This document shows, one piece after another, positions 22,283 through 29,116 of a stretch of 39,439 nt of DNA. The notes under the pieces are model-generated. The model searched no databases, was not told where the DNA came from, and saw only the letters and a program-made list of their open reading frames with translations. This stretch comes from a virus: positions 1 through 39,439 of IMG/VR virus record IMGVR_UViG_3300042480_000846, one strand, 5' to 3'. The number at the start of each line of letters is the position of its first letter. Position 1 is the stretch's first letter. Both the position numbers and the translations under genes were made by a program.

Positions 22283-22490
22283 AGCCCGCAACGCCGTCCC
22301 GCGGAACGGTCGCCACAACTACGACCAACTCGTCGAGCCGGTCGCCATCTTGCGCCGCAAGGGATGGAGCTACGCGGACATCCATTACTGGCTGCTGGAG
22401 GAGGGCGAACACATTCACCACGACCCCGTCACTTTTGCCTCTGCCATGTCGCAGCGGCTCAAACACCAGAACAAGAAAAACACACAATGA
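22266..22490 (+). CDS. Unknown early protein (helix-turn-helix-like)
   Basis: A 74-residue basic protein. VEPVAILRRKGWSYADIHYW followed by LLEEGEHIHHDPVTFASAMS resembles small phage proteins in which 'RRKGWSYxxIxxWL' is a helix-turn-helix that recognises DNA or a partner, but no function is certain. It overlaps the previous gene by 17 bases and the next by four (ATGA). Confidence 0.55.
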   Translation: MNLVDKARNAVPRNGRHNYDQLVEPVAILRRKGWSYADIHYWLLEEGEHIHHDPVTFASAMSQRLKHQNKKNTQ

Positions 22491-22675
22491 ACACACTGAA
22501 CTACAAAGTCCGCGGGCTTTCGGTCGATGAATACATCGCCCTGCGCGTGGCCATCAAACAGAGCATCTGCCAGTGCTTCCGCTGGCGGAATACCGGCGGC
22601 TCATGGCGCGAGCAAGCCCGTCACGCCATCAGCGCGTATCGCAAACTCGTTAACACGCGGGAGGTGGAAATCTAA
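22487..22675 (+). CDS. Unknown small early protein
   Basis: A 62-residue basic protein (YKVRGLSVDEYIALRVAIKQ, RWRNTGGSWREQARHAISAY). No family recognised. It starts in ACACACAATGA, overlapping the previous stop. Its stop shares one base with the next ATG (TAATG). Confidence 0.55.
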   Translation: MNTLNYKVRGLSVDEYIALRVAIKQSICQCFRWRNTGGSWREQARHAISAYRKLVNTREVEI

Positions 22676-22836
22676 TGGACTACCTACTCGTCGTCATCGT
22701 CGCCGCCATGTGGCTGGCGACCGTCATCGGTGCGTTCAGCGCCGGATGGATCACCGGCTGGGACAAGGCGCAGGAACACCACAAGTGGTCCCGTTGGATC
22801 TTGGGCAAATACACCAACCGCTCCGTTCGTTTTTAG
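22675..22836 (+). CDS. Small membrane protein
   Basis: A 53-residue protein with one N-terminal membrane segment (residues 2-27, LLVVIVAAMWLATVIGAFSA), then a charged tail (WDKAQEHHKWSRWILGKYTN). It is stop-start coupled (TAATG) to the gene before. Function unknown. Confidence 0.6.
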   Translation: MDYLLVVIVAAMWLATVIGAFSAGWITGWDKAQEHHKWSRWILGKYTNRSVRF

Positions 22837-22916
22837 GCATGCAACCCACAAAACAAAACCCGCCGACGCAGCATGCCGCGCCGACGGGTCAGAACACAAT
22901 GAAGGGACAAAATACA

Positions 22917-23624
22917 ATGAGTGAACAAAATGGTCAACTGGTCGCCCAGAAGGCCCAGCCGGTCGAGATCCAACTCGACCAACACGGAGTGCAACTACGC
23001 AGCTTCGATGAAATGGCGAGGTTCTGCCGCGCCATCGTGAACTCCGGCCTTGCGCCGAAGGGATTCAACACGCCGGAGGCCGTCATGGTCGCCGTCCAGC
23101 ATGGGCTGGAACTGGGGCTGGCCCCTATGCAGGCGCTCCAGTCCATCGCCATCGTCAACGGCAAGCCGGTCGTTTACGGAGACACCGCACTGGCCATTGC
23201 GACGGCGCATCCGGCGTTCCTCGACATCGATGAGAAGGTCGAGGGCAACACCGCGACATGCGTGGTCAAGCGCCGCGACCGCTCGCCGGTCGTCCGCACC
23301 TTTTCCGAGGCCGACGCCAAGAAGGCGGGCCTGTGGGGCAAGGCGGGGCCGTGGCAGCAGTATCCGGCTCGCATGCTCCAGATGCGGGCAAGATCGTGGG
23401 CCTTGCGCGATGCCTTTCCCGACGCGCTGCGCGGTCTGGGCATCCGCGAAGAGGTGGCCGACTACCAAGTCAAGGTGGCCCGCGGGCGCGAAGTGGCGTC
23501 CAGCGTAGTGCTACCGGAGCCGACAACCGCCGCGGAGTTTTTCGACACCTCCGCGGAGCCGTCTCAACGCGCCGCTCTCAACGACAAGGCGACCGGCGAA
23601 CTGTTTGCGGAGGTGCTGAAATGA
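22917..23624 (+). CDS. recT: RecT-family single-strand DNA annealing protein
   Basis: A 235-residue recombinase that anneals complementary single strands in phage recombination and replication. Family phrases are clear: FCRAIVNSGLAPKGFNTPEA, GLELGLAPMQALQSIAIVNG, then TFSEADAKKAGLWGKAGPWQ and PARMLQMRARSWALRDAFPD, ending in REEVADYQV. I chose the ATG at 22917 because AAGGGA lies ten bases upstream; in-frame ATGs at 22839 and 22899 would add a low-complexity N-terminus. It works with the exonuclease encoded at 23748, a RecE/RecT-type pair, separated by one 44-residue gene. The stop overlaps that small gene (ATGA). Confidence 0.88.
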   Translation: MSEQNGQLVAQKAQPVEIQLDQHGVQLRSFDEMARFCRAIVNSGLAPKGFNTPEAVMVAVQHGLELGLAPMQALQSIAIVNGKPVVYGDTALAIATAHPAFLDIDEKVEGNTATCVVKRRDRSPVVRTFSEADAKKAGLWGKAGPWQQYPARMLQMRARSWALRDAFPDALRGLGIREEVADYQVKVARGREVASSVVLPEPTTAAEFFDTSAEPSQRAALNDKATGELFAEVLK

Positions 23625-23755
23625 GCGACTACGACCGCGAAGACCGTTGCGACGACGAGGCCAACGAAGGTTTGGCCTTCGCGCAAGCGTGTGAACGCGC
23701 CCGCCTGCATGGGGTGCCATTTCGCTACGAACTGGAGGCGGCTGACGATGAATAA
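23621..23755 (+). CDS. Very small acidic protein between recT and exonuclease
   Basis: A 44-residue acidic protein (SDYDREDRCDDEANEGLAFA, ARLHGVPFRYELEAADDE). It overlaps both neighbours (ATGA at 23621; its last eight bases run past the next ATG at 23748). Placement inside the recombination pair suggests a linked role, but none is known to me. Confidence 0.6.
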   Translation: MSDYDREDRCDDEANEGLAFAQACERARLHGVPFRYELEAADDE

Positions 23756-24560
23756 CGGCATCTTGTCGCTACCGGAAAAGCAATACCGCGAAGCCGAAGG
23801 CATCAGCAAAAGCGCGTTGGACTACATCGCGCCGCCGCGGACGCCCGCGCACTTTAAGGCATACATCGACGGGCTGCTCCGCGTCGAAACGACACCGGCC
23901 ATGCGACTTGGCCAGATGATCCACCGCGCCATTCTGGAACCGGAAACGGTGACCGGCGCGTGGGCCGTCAAGCCCGCGGGCATGAACTTTGCCACAAAGG
24001 AGGGCAAGGAATGGAAGGCCGCGCAGGACAAGCCGATCATCACGCAAGACGAGGCCGACACCATCACCGGCATGCGCGAGTCAGTCTGGGCGCATCCCGC
24101 GGTCAAGCGGGTGCTGGCCAATGCGAAGACCGAGTGTTCGCTATTCGCAAGTGGCGAAGACGGCGTCTTGCGGAAGGCCCGCATTGATGCGCTGCCGGAG
24201 GGTGGCAACGTCATCGTGGACATCAAAAGCTGTCAGTCAGCAGACGCGGACATGATGGCGAAGTCGCTCGTCATGTATCGCTACGATGTCCAAGCCGCCT
24301 ACTACCTCGACCTCTGCCAACTGCTGGGACTCGACAAGACGGAGTTCCTGTTTGTGTGCGTGGAGAAGACGCCGCCCTACGCGGTCGCTGTCTACGCGCT
24401 CGACCAAGACGCCATCGCTTGGGGCCGCAAGCAGTATCAAAGCGACCTCGCCGCGGTAAGGCACTGCATGGCCGAAGACCATTGGCCGTCGTTCACGACG
24501 GACATCACTACGCTGGGGCTACCGGCGTGGGCGCAGAAACAAGCGGAGAGCGTCCTCTAA
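23748..24560 (+). CDS. RecE-like / PD-(D/E)XK exonuclease
   Basis: A 270-residue nuclease. The N-terminal part (GISKSALDYIAPPRTPAHFK, MRLGQMIHRAILEPE) and the catalytic region match the RecE C-terminal/DUF3799-type exonucleases that chew 5' ends to expose single strands for RecT. The PD-(D/E)XK site is D147 in RIDALPEGG and D158-I-K160 in VIVDIKS, with YDVQAAYYLDL following as the usual QxxxY helix. The ATG at 23748 was chosen over an upstream in-frame ATG at 23691 because it starts the family sequence and avoids a large overlap. Confidence 0.85.
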   Translation: MNNGILSLPEKQYREAEGISKSALDYIAPPRTPAHFKAYIDGLLRVETTPAMRLGQMIHRAILEPETVTGAWAVKPAGMNFATKEGKEWKAAQDKPIITQDEADTITGMRESVWAHPAVKRVLANAKTECSLFASGEDGVLRKARIDALPEGGNVIVDIKSCQSADADMMAKSLVMYRYDVQAAYYLDLCQLLGLDKTEFLFVCVEKTPPYAVAVYALDQDAIAWGRKQYQSDLAAVRHCMAEDHWPSFTTDITTLGLPAWAQKQAESVL

Positions 24561-24871
24561 TGAGCGACAAAGCCTACGTTCCGAGATGGAGCCGAGGCAT
24601 TACGCCCGCGGAGTGGCGTCAGCGACTGTTGTCGCTGGCGCTGCCCGTGCGGCACGCAGCGGCGCGGATCGTGTGGTGGGAGACGCTTTCCCTCCGCATG
24701 GTTCCCGACCGCAGCGATGCGCTCGACGACATGCTGAAGCACGGCGCGGAGGTTCCCGACCAAGACCTCCAAGCCGCCCTTATCGAAATCGGTCTACCAA
24801 CCGGCTTCGTAATGCGCCGGATTACTACACCCAAACCGCGCCCACCGCGCAGAAAAAAGCCCACACAATGA
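24560..24871 (+). CDS. Unknown early protein
   Basis: A 103-residue protein. The body is helical (SRGITPAEWRQRLLSLALPV, SDALDDMLKHGAEVPDQDLQ) and the C-terminus is a basic Pro-rich tail (TPKPRPPRRKKPTQ). No family recognised. It shares one base with the exonuclease stop and overlaps the resolvase start by four bases, so it belongs to the recombination operon. Confidence 0.6.
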   Translation: MSDKAYVPRWSRGITPAEWRQRLLSLALPVRHAAARIVWWETLSLRMVPDRSDALDDMLKHGAEVPDQDLQAALIEIGLPTGFVMRRITTPKPRPPRRKKPTQ

Positions 24872-25263
24872 TTACCGCAATTATTAACGGCGACCCACCA
24901 ACCGTCACCGCCCAGCAGAAGGGCGTGATGGTTCGCGCCGGTCGCCCCATGTTCTTCACAAAGAAAAAGGTCAAGGACGCGCAGGACGCGCTGGTCTTGC
25001 AGCTTCGGCAATTTAAGCCGCGGCAACCAGTGGAGTTTCCGGTGCTGATCAAGATCAAGTTCGCCTTCCGCGTGACCAAGGCGCGGCCAAACGAGCGCAT
25101 CCACGCGGTGCGTCCCGACCTCGACAACTTGTGCAAGGGCGTTTTGGACGCGCTGGTGCCTGCTGGCTGGATTGCGGACGACGCGCTGGTGGATCAACTC
25201 GTCGCGGAGAAGTGCCGCGTGGGAGATCCGTATTTGGAAATCACGATGAAGGAGAGGCTGTGA
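24868..25263 (+). CDS. RusA-like Holliday-junction resolvase
   Basis: A 131-residue endonuclease. RusA enzymes cut four-way DNA junctions formed in recombination and replication. The family core is visible: RPDLDNLCKGVLDAL with D84, D86, N87 and K90, then GWIADDALVDQL with D104-D105, and the closing PYLEITMKE strand. Length is typical (about 120-135). The start is ATG in CACACAATGA. It is followed by the replication protein with a GTG start at 25260 that overlaps its stop. Confidence 0.88.
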   Translation: MITAIINGDPPTVTAQQKGVMVRAGRPMFFTKKKVKDAQDALVLQLRQFKPRQPVEFPVLIKIKFAFRVTKARPNERIHAVRPDLDNLCKGVLDALVPAGWIADDALVDQLVAEKCRVGDPYLEITMKERL

Positions 25264-26099
25264 AACGCCCATCCTTCCAATTCTATCCGTCGGACTGGCG
25301 CAACGACTCCGGCCTCCGGCTCTGCTCGCTGGCGGCGCGAGGGCTGTGGGTCGAGATGATGTGCATCGCCCATGAGTGCGACGAATACGGCAAACTCACG
25401 CAAAACGGCAGGGGTTTCTCGCACAAAACCCTCGCAAAACTTGTGGGTTTGTCGCCGCAAACCTGTCTCAAATTATTGAAAGAACTGGAGGAGAATAAAG
25501 TGTTCTCCCGCGACGAAAATGGCGCGATCTTTTCGCGGCGAATGGTTCGTGATGAGGAGATTAGACAGATTCGGGCCGAGGCCGGAAGCAAGGGGGGCAA
25601 CCCGCTTTTGCTTGGGAATTTGGTTAAGCAAAACGGCAAGCAAAAACCAACCCCTTCTTCTTCATCTTCATCTTCTATGGATCTATCTATCCGCCGCGGG
25701 TGGACTTTGGAGGAGGTCATTGCCGCCGGTCAGATGGCCAGCGTGACGCCGGAAGTGTGCAAGGCGTATTACGACGCACGCGAAGCGGTGGGCTGGGTGG
25801 ATCGAAATGCGATCTCGATCAAGTCCATGCCGCATGACCTATCACGCTTTGCATCACATTGGGCCGAGAACGAGCGTAAACGCCCCGCCACGGCTTTGAC
25901 TAAACCCAAGGGGGTCTGGGATGCCAAACAAGGCATCGACGCCTTAAAAGCGAAGCTGGAGCGAATGAAGGGTGATCCGCGGAACCGGAGACAAAAAGCC
26001 GACTGCCCTTGGGAAACGGAGTGGAAGGAAGAGGCCAAGGCCGAGGTCGCCCGCATCCGCGAGAAGATCCGCGAACTGGAAGGGGTGGTGGCAGCGTGA
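25260..26099 (+). CDS. Phage replication initiator / helicase-loader-like protein
   Basis: A 279-residue protein. The N-terminus is typical of DUF1376-like phage proteins (FQFYPSDWRNDSGLRLCSLA, ARGLWVEMMCIAHECDEYG), followed by a winged-helix segment (SHKTLAKLVGLSPQTCLKLL, ENKVFSRDENGAIFSRRMVR). A Ser-rich linker near residue 140 leads to a second, helical part (VIAAGQMASVTPEVCKAYYD) and a charged C-terminal helix. Proteins of this design bind the phage origin or load the host helicase. No polymerase or helicase is encoded here, so it probably recruits host machinery. The start is GTG. One reverse copy of the dispersed motif (25895) lies inside, read as LTKP. Confidence 0.7.
   Translation: MKRPSFQFYPSDWRNDSGLRLCSLAARGLWVEMMCIAHECDEYGKLTQNGRGFSHKTLAKLVGLSPQTCLKLLKELEENKVFSRDENGAIFSRRMVRDEEIRQIRAEAGSKGGNPLLLGNLVKQNGKQKPTPSSSSSSSMDLSIRRGWTLEEVIAAGQMASVTPEVCKAYYDAREAVGWVDRNAISIKSMPHDLSRFASHWAENERKRPATALTKPKGVWDAKQGIDALKAKLERMKGDPRNRRQKADCPWETEWKEEAKAEVARIREKIRELEGVVAA
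25895..25907 (-). repeat. Dispersed GGTTTAGTCAAA motif, copy 6 (inside CDS, reverse)
   Basis: TTTGACTAAACCC inside the replication-protein gene, read as Leu-Thr-Lys-Pro. On this strand the motif can only be read in that frame because the other two contain stops. Confidence 0.85.
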
Positions 26100-26830
26100 A
26101 AACAAAACCTCCGGCTGGAAATCAAATTTTACGCGCAGATAGTTCAACAGCAGAATTACCCCTATTCCAAGGGGAGGATGGCGGTGCAACTCCGACCTCT
26201 GCGCTCCACTTTGTCATTCGCAAAATAACCAACAAAACTGCCGAACAATGGGTCACGCGGTGGCACTATTCGCGCAGGATGCCAACCGGAAAGAACATCT
26301 GTTATGGTCTTTACGCTAACGGACAACTGTATGCAGTCATTGTTTACGGGATTGGTGTAAACCCTTATCAAGCAAAGTTTTTGGGGGTTAAGCAAGTGTT
26401 GGAAATAAAACGCATGTGTCGTTCTGAACCCGCTTTGCCGTATCCTCTGTCACGTTTTATTGCCTTAACGGCAAAAATGGTGGCTAAAGAATACGCCCAC
26501 GATTGTTTGATTGCGTTTGCTGATCCAGATCATGGACACGAAGGCACGGTTTATAAGGCCAGCGGATTTCGGATGCATGGAATGACAAATGCCGAGTGGC
26601 ATTTAGAAGACGAGCATGGAGAAAAACGGCACCGTCGTTACGCGTTCCGTTATGCCAGACGCAATGGAAAATCCGTTGCGGAAAGCAGGGCTGATTTAAA
26701 ACTCAAAAGAGTGCAAACTTCACCAAAGTATCGGTGGATTCGCCTTGCTCATCTAAAAACAAAACCGCGACACAGCATAGTTTCAAAAGGCGAGATTTCA
26801 AGTAACGCATGCGACCATGAATCCATTTGA
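26096..26830 (+). CDS. Mom-like DNA-modification protein (GNAT superfamily)
   Basis: A 244-residue protein, almost the length of phage Mu Mom (241). Mom converts adenine to an N6-modified form (methylcarbamoyl/acetamido) that protects phage DNA from restriction enzymes. The recognisable pattern is WHYSRRMPTGKNICYGLYAN (W56-H57-Y58-S59), then AVIVYGIGVNPYQ, VLEIKRMCRSEP, SRFIALTAKMVAK and FADPDHGHEGTVYKASGF (F141 on). These follow the order of the Mom-like GNAT fold: acceptor strand, a variable segment, then the xADPxxGHxGxxYxAxxF block. The gene is clearly A+T-richer than its neighbours, suggesting recent acquisition. It starts at GTG, overlapping the previous stop. No com-like translational activator is adjacent. 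Confidence 0.78.
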   Translation: MKTKPPAGNQILRADSSTAELPLFQGEDGGATPTSALHFVIRKITNKTAEQWVTRWHYSRRMPTGKNICYGLYANGQLYAVIVYGIGVNPYQAKFLGVKQVLEIKRMCRSEPALPYPLSRFIALTAKMVAKEYAHDCLIAFADPDHGHEGTVYKASGFRMHGMTNAEWHLEDEHGEKRHRRYAFRYARRNGKSVAESRADLKLKRVQTSPKYRWIRLAHLKTKPRHSIVSKGEISSNACDHESI

Positions 26831-26851
26831 CCACACCCATAAAATCCACAC

Positions 26852-27058
26852 ATGCCCAACACGCTGGAGTCCTACATCCAGAACGTCCTGCATGACGACG
26901 AGATTTGCGTAATGAACATTCTCGCAGAGCATTGCTATCTCGTTTCCGACAACGCCTTTCGCGCCGCGGACGTCGCCAACTCCGGCGAAGTGGTCGCGTG
27001 GATGGAACGCAATCCGCATTACTTTCGCAAAGGTTTAGTCAAAACCAAAAGACGATGA
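26852..27058 (+). CDS. Unknown small protein
   Basis: A 68-residue protein (LESYIQNVLHDDEICVMNIL, VANSGEVVAWMERNPHYFRK). No family recognised. Its C-terminus (KGLVKTKRR) is written by the dispersed motif at 27032, so the motif may have been added onto the gene end. The stop overlaps the next ATG (ATGA). Confidence 0.55.
   Translation: MPNTLESYIQNVLHDDEICVMNILAEHCYLVSDNAFRAADVANSGEVVAWMERNPHYFRKGLVKTKRR
27032..27046 (+). repeat. Dispersed GGTTTAGTCAAA motif, copy 7
   Basis: GGTTTAGTCAAAACC, with complete inverted arms (GGTTT...AAACC), at the 3' end of a small gene and nine bases before the ATG at 27055. Confidence 0.9.
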
Positions 27059-27171
27059 AACTTTCCGGCGGAATAGGCTGTGTCAACGTGCATGTGGCAA
27101 TCGCCCGACATGTGTGTGGGGGCCGCTTCGATATGACGCTAATCGAAGCCCGCCGGAACCTTTTCCCATGA
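27055..27171 (+). CDS. Possible 38-residue protein
   Basis: A short ORF (KLSGGIGCVNVHVAIARHVC, GGRFDMTLIEARRNLFP) joined to its neighbours by ATGA overlaps on both sides, which is the main support. No family recognised. Confidence 0.4.
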   Translation: MKLSGGIGCVNVHVAIARHVCGGRFDMTLIEARRNLFP

Positions 27172-27530
27172 TGCTGGAACTGCAACGCCAATACCCCGTG
27201 TCCACGCCGATTGGCTACGGGTGGGTCACGATCTGCTCCAAGGAGAGCGGACTGGCCAACGATCTGTGGACGGTCGTCATGGAAAAGGACGGCGCACATT
27301 GCCACTTCCGCAGTGATCAAATTTTCGCGCTCCCAAATGGGACGCTCGACATAGCAACAACACCAACACCATGCAATACAACGACGACAATAGAGGCGCG
27401 GCATTCCCGCGCCAGAGCGATAATCCAAAAGCTCCAAAGTGGTCTGGCCCCGTCAAAATCGAAGGCCGCGATTACGAAATATCCGTGTGGCCCCAAACGA
27501 GCAAAAGCGGACAGGAATACCTCTCGCTAA
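27168..27530 (+). CDS. Unknown protein, C-terminus overlaps the next gene
   Basis: A 120-residue ORF. The first ~60 residues look like a real small beta protein (PIGYGWVTICSKESGLANDL, VVMEKDGAHCHFRSDQIFAL). After about residue 68 the sequence becomes Thr/Pro- and Lys/Arg-rich and overlaps the next gene for 160 bases in another frame, so this part is probably not under protein selection. Either the overlap is real or a shorter protein was extended by loss of a stop. Confidence 0.45.
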   Translation: MMLELQRQYPVSTPIGYGWVTICSKESGLANDLWTVVMEKDGAHCHFRSDQIFALPNGTLDIATTPTPCNTTTTIEARHSRARAIIQKLQSGLAPSKSKAAITKYPCGPKRAKADRNTSR

Positions 27531-27637
27531 AGTTTGGGCCTCCGTGGAAGCCAAAAGAAAAAACTGATTACGTCGCGCCTAAACCAGCCGCGCCAAGAAT
27601 CACCGACGCGGATGACGACCAATCCATCCCTTTTTAG
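27371..27637 (+). CDS. Small conserved-type early protein, unknown
   Basis: An 88-residue protein. The core SGPVKIEGRDYEISVWPQTS, KSGQEYLSLKFGPPWKPK resembles small phage proteins (similar in pattern to DUF736-type proteins: a strand, 'WxxTSKxGxxYLSLKF'), with an acidic C-terminus (TDADDDQSIPF). The acidic tail ending in hydrophobic residues recalls single-strand-binding proteins, but the domain is too short for a full OB fold. Function unknown. It is more convincing than the overlapping frame. Confidence 0.6.
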   Translation: MQYNDDNRGAAFPRQSDNPKAPKWSGPVKIEGRDYEISVWPQTSKSGQEYLSLKFGPPWKPKEKTDYVAPKPAAPRITDADDDQSIPF

Positions 27638-27641
27638 CGCA

Positions 27642-28184
27642 ATGAAAGCCTGCGCTTGTTGCGGAGAGATCAAGCCGCTCGACATGTTTCACAAACACAA
27701 ACAGACGTCGGACGGATTGCGGACACACTGCAAGCAGTGTCGCTCGCAAGAGTTGAAGCGTTACCACGCCAAACTAAAGGAAGATGCTGAAAAGTATGAG
27801 GCGTGGAAAAAGCGAATGGCGCTTCAGCATCAAGCGATCAAAAACGATCCGGTGCGATTGGACAAGCAGCGCACAAAGTGCAGGGAATACAGGAGAAAGC
27901 ACCAAGCGCTGCATGGCAAAAAGCCATTTGAATACAACGCGCATAGTGCGCTGAAGTGGCAGGCGGCAAATAAGGAAAAGATGCAAGCGCACAAAGCTGT
28001 GCGGATGGCTATTCGCGGAGGCTTGTTGACAAAGCAACCGTGCGAAATGTGCGGGTGTGACGCTGTTCACGCCCACCACGACGATTATTCGCGCCCGCTG
28101 GACGTTCGATGGCTTTGCCCAACGCACCACGGAGAGGTGCATGTCGAGATAAGGCGCAGGCAACTATTCCAAGGAGTCAACTGA
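27642..28184 (+). CDS. HNH-like zinc-binding protein, possible endonuclease
   Basis: A 180-residue basic protein with two zinc-binding parts. The N-terminus (KACACCGEIKPLDMFHKHKQ, then HCKQCRS) is a small zinc ribbon common in phage proteins. The middle is a long basic helix. The C-terminus has CEMCGCDAVHAHHDDYSRPL then VRWLCPTHHGEVH, a Cys4/His-type HNH-like finger often found in phages. Nicking activity is possible, though the classical HNH Asn is not evident. The coding sequence is A+T-richer than the structural genes. There is no Shine-Dalgarno sequence (GCGCAATGA). Confidence 0.65.
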   Translation: MKACACCGEIKPLDMFHKHKQTSDGLRTHCKQCRSQELKRYHAKLKEDAEKYEAWKKRMALQHQAIKNDPVRLDKQRTKCREYRRKHQALHGKKPFEYNAHSALKWQAANKEKMQAHKAVRMAIRGGLLTKQPCEMCGCDAVHAHHDDYSRPLDVRWLCPTHHGEVHVEIRRRQLFQGVN

Positions 28185-28619
28185 TTGATCCTGCACGAGA
28201 CACAAGCAGACCGGCGCACCGAAGCGCGGATCGTCGAAGCCGTCGCCGCCAAGCACGGATTCGGCACCGCGTTTTGCTCCAAGGCTTACCCCGTGGACTC
28301 CATGTTCATGCGGGGCCGGAAGCCGGTCTGCTTTGTCGAGGCAAGGCATCGAAACAACGCGAAGGACAAGTATCCGACCTTCATGTGGTCGCTGCAAAAG
28401 TTCATCCACGCGAAGCAGTTTGCCGAAGTGCTGCCGACCGTCCTGCTCGTCGAGTGGGAGGACGGCATCTTCAGCCACCGGATCAACGGCGATCACTACG
28501 AGATCAGCTACGTCAACCGCACCGGCACCACCGGACGCACCAGCGCCGACAACGAGCCGGTCATCGAAATACCGACGGACAAGTTCAAAGAGGAAATACC
28601 GAGGGAATACTCATGGTAG
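28185..28619 (+). CDS. Unknown protein, possible PD-(D/E)XK-type nuclease
   Basis: A 144-residue protein starting at TTG, supported by AAGGAG eight bases upstream and by lying directly behind the previous stop. YPVDSMFMRGRKPVCFVEAR has the shape of a nuclease-fold strand pair (D ... E-x-R/K), as in small restriction-endonuclease-fold proteins, and FMWSLQKFIHAKQFAEVLPT continues as a helix. The catalytic Lys is replaced by Arg, so activity is uncertain. It is the last gene before the terminase region. Confidence 0.55.
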   Translation: MILHETQADRRTEARIVEAVAAKHGFGTAFCSKAYPVDSMFMRGRKPVCFVEARHRNNAKDKYPTFMWSLQKFIHAKQFAEVLPTVLLVEWEDGIFSHRINGDHYEISYVNRTGTTGRTSADNEPVIEIPTDKFKEEIPREYSW

Positions 28620-28655
28620 TTGAGGCGAGCGTAAGCGAGACGAATAAGATAGAGC

Positions 28656-28669
28656 GGGTTAGTCAAAAC
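28656..28669 (+). repeat. Dispersed motif, degenerate copy before terminase
   Basis: GGGTTAGTCAAAAC, consensus with one T missing. It lies in the 92-base gap before the small terminase gene. Confidence 0.6.
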
Positions 28670-28671
28670 GT

Positions 28672-28692
28672 GGTCAATGTTTTAGTTTGACC
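28672..28692. promoter_or_regulatory. Inverted repeat upstream of terminase genes
   Basis: GGTCAA (28672-28677) and TTGACC (28687-28692) around nine bases containing TTTTAGT. With the degenerate motif just before it, this marks the gap between the early and late blocks as a likely control site. Confidence 0.5.
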
Positions 28693-28711
28693 ATCAGAGT
28701 AAAAAAGACCC

Positions 28712-29116
28712 ATGCCAATCACTTCCGACAGCGAAATGGAACACCGCGTGAGCGTGGTGGCCGACTGGGTTTTGGAAGGTCGCCGCTTCACTGATCTTGT
28801 TTCCTCTATTTGCAGCGAGTTCAAGGTCTGCAAGCGCACCGCGGCCAACTACATCGACCGAGCCAATCCTATCGCCCGCGAGACGCGCATGAAACAGAAG
28901 GAAACCATGATTGCCCGCGCCGCGGACAAGCTGGAGAAGATCCACGACAAAGCCTACGCCCGCGAGGATTGCAGCGCCGCGACCGGAGCCGTGCGCGAAC
29001 TGGTCAAGCTCCTTGGCTTGGCCGAGGCCGAGAAGCAGGAGGTCAAGCATGACCTTACGGACGAGTTTGTTGGCGTCTTCCGCGGGATTGTGAAAGCGAG
29101 CGACAAACCGGCGTGA
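28712..29116 (+). CDS. Terminase small subunit
   Basis: A 134-residue helical protein in the position of TerS. The N-terminal part (RVSVVADWVLEGRRFTDLVS, FKVCKRTAANYIDRAN) is a helix-turn-helix like those that recognise the packaging site; the following helices (RARMKQKETMIARAADKLEK-like pattern near residues 55-75) would form the oligomer. The C-terminus (LTDEFVGVFRGIVKASDKPA) may contact the large subunit. It overlaps the large-subunit GTG by four bases. Confidence 0.75.
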   Translation: MPITSDSEMEHRVSVVADWVLEGRRFTDLVSSICSEFKVCKRTAANYIDRANPIARETRMKQKETMIARAADKLEKIHDKAYAREDCSAATGAVRELVKLLGLAEAEKQEVKHDLTDEFVGVFRGIVKASDKPA

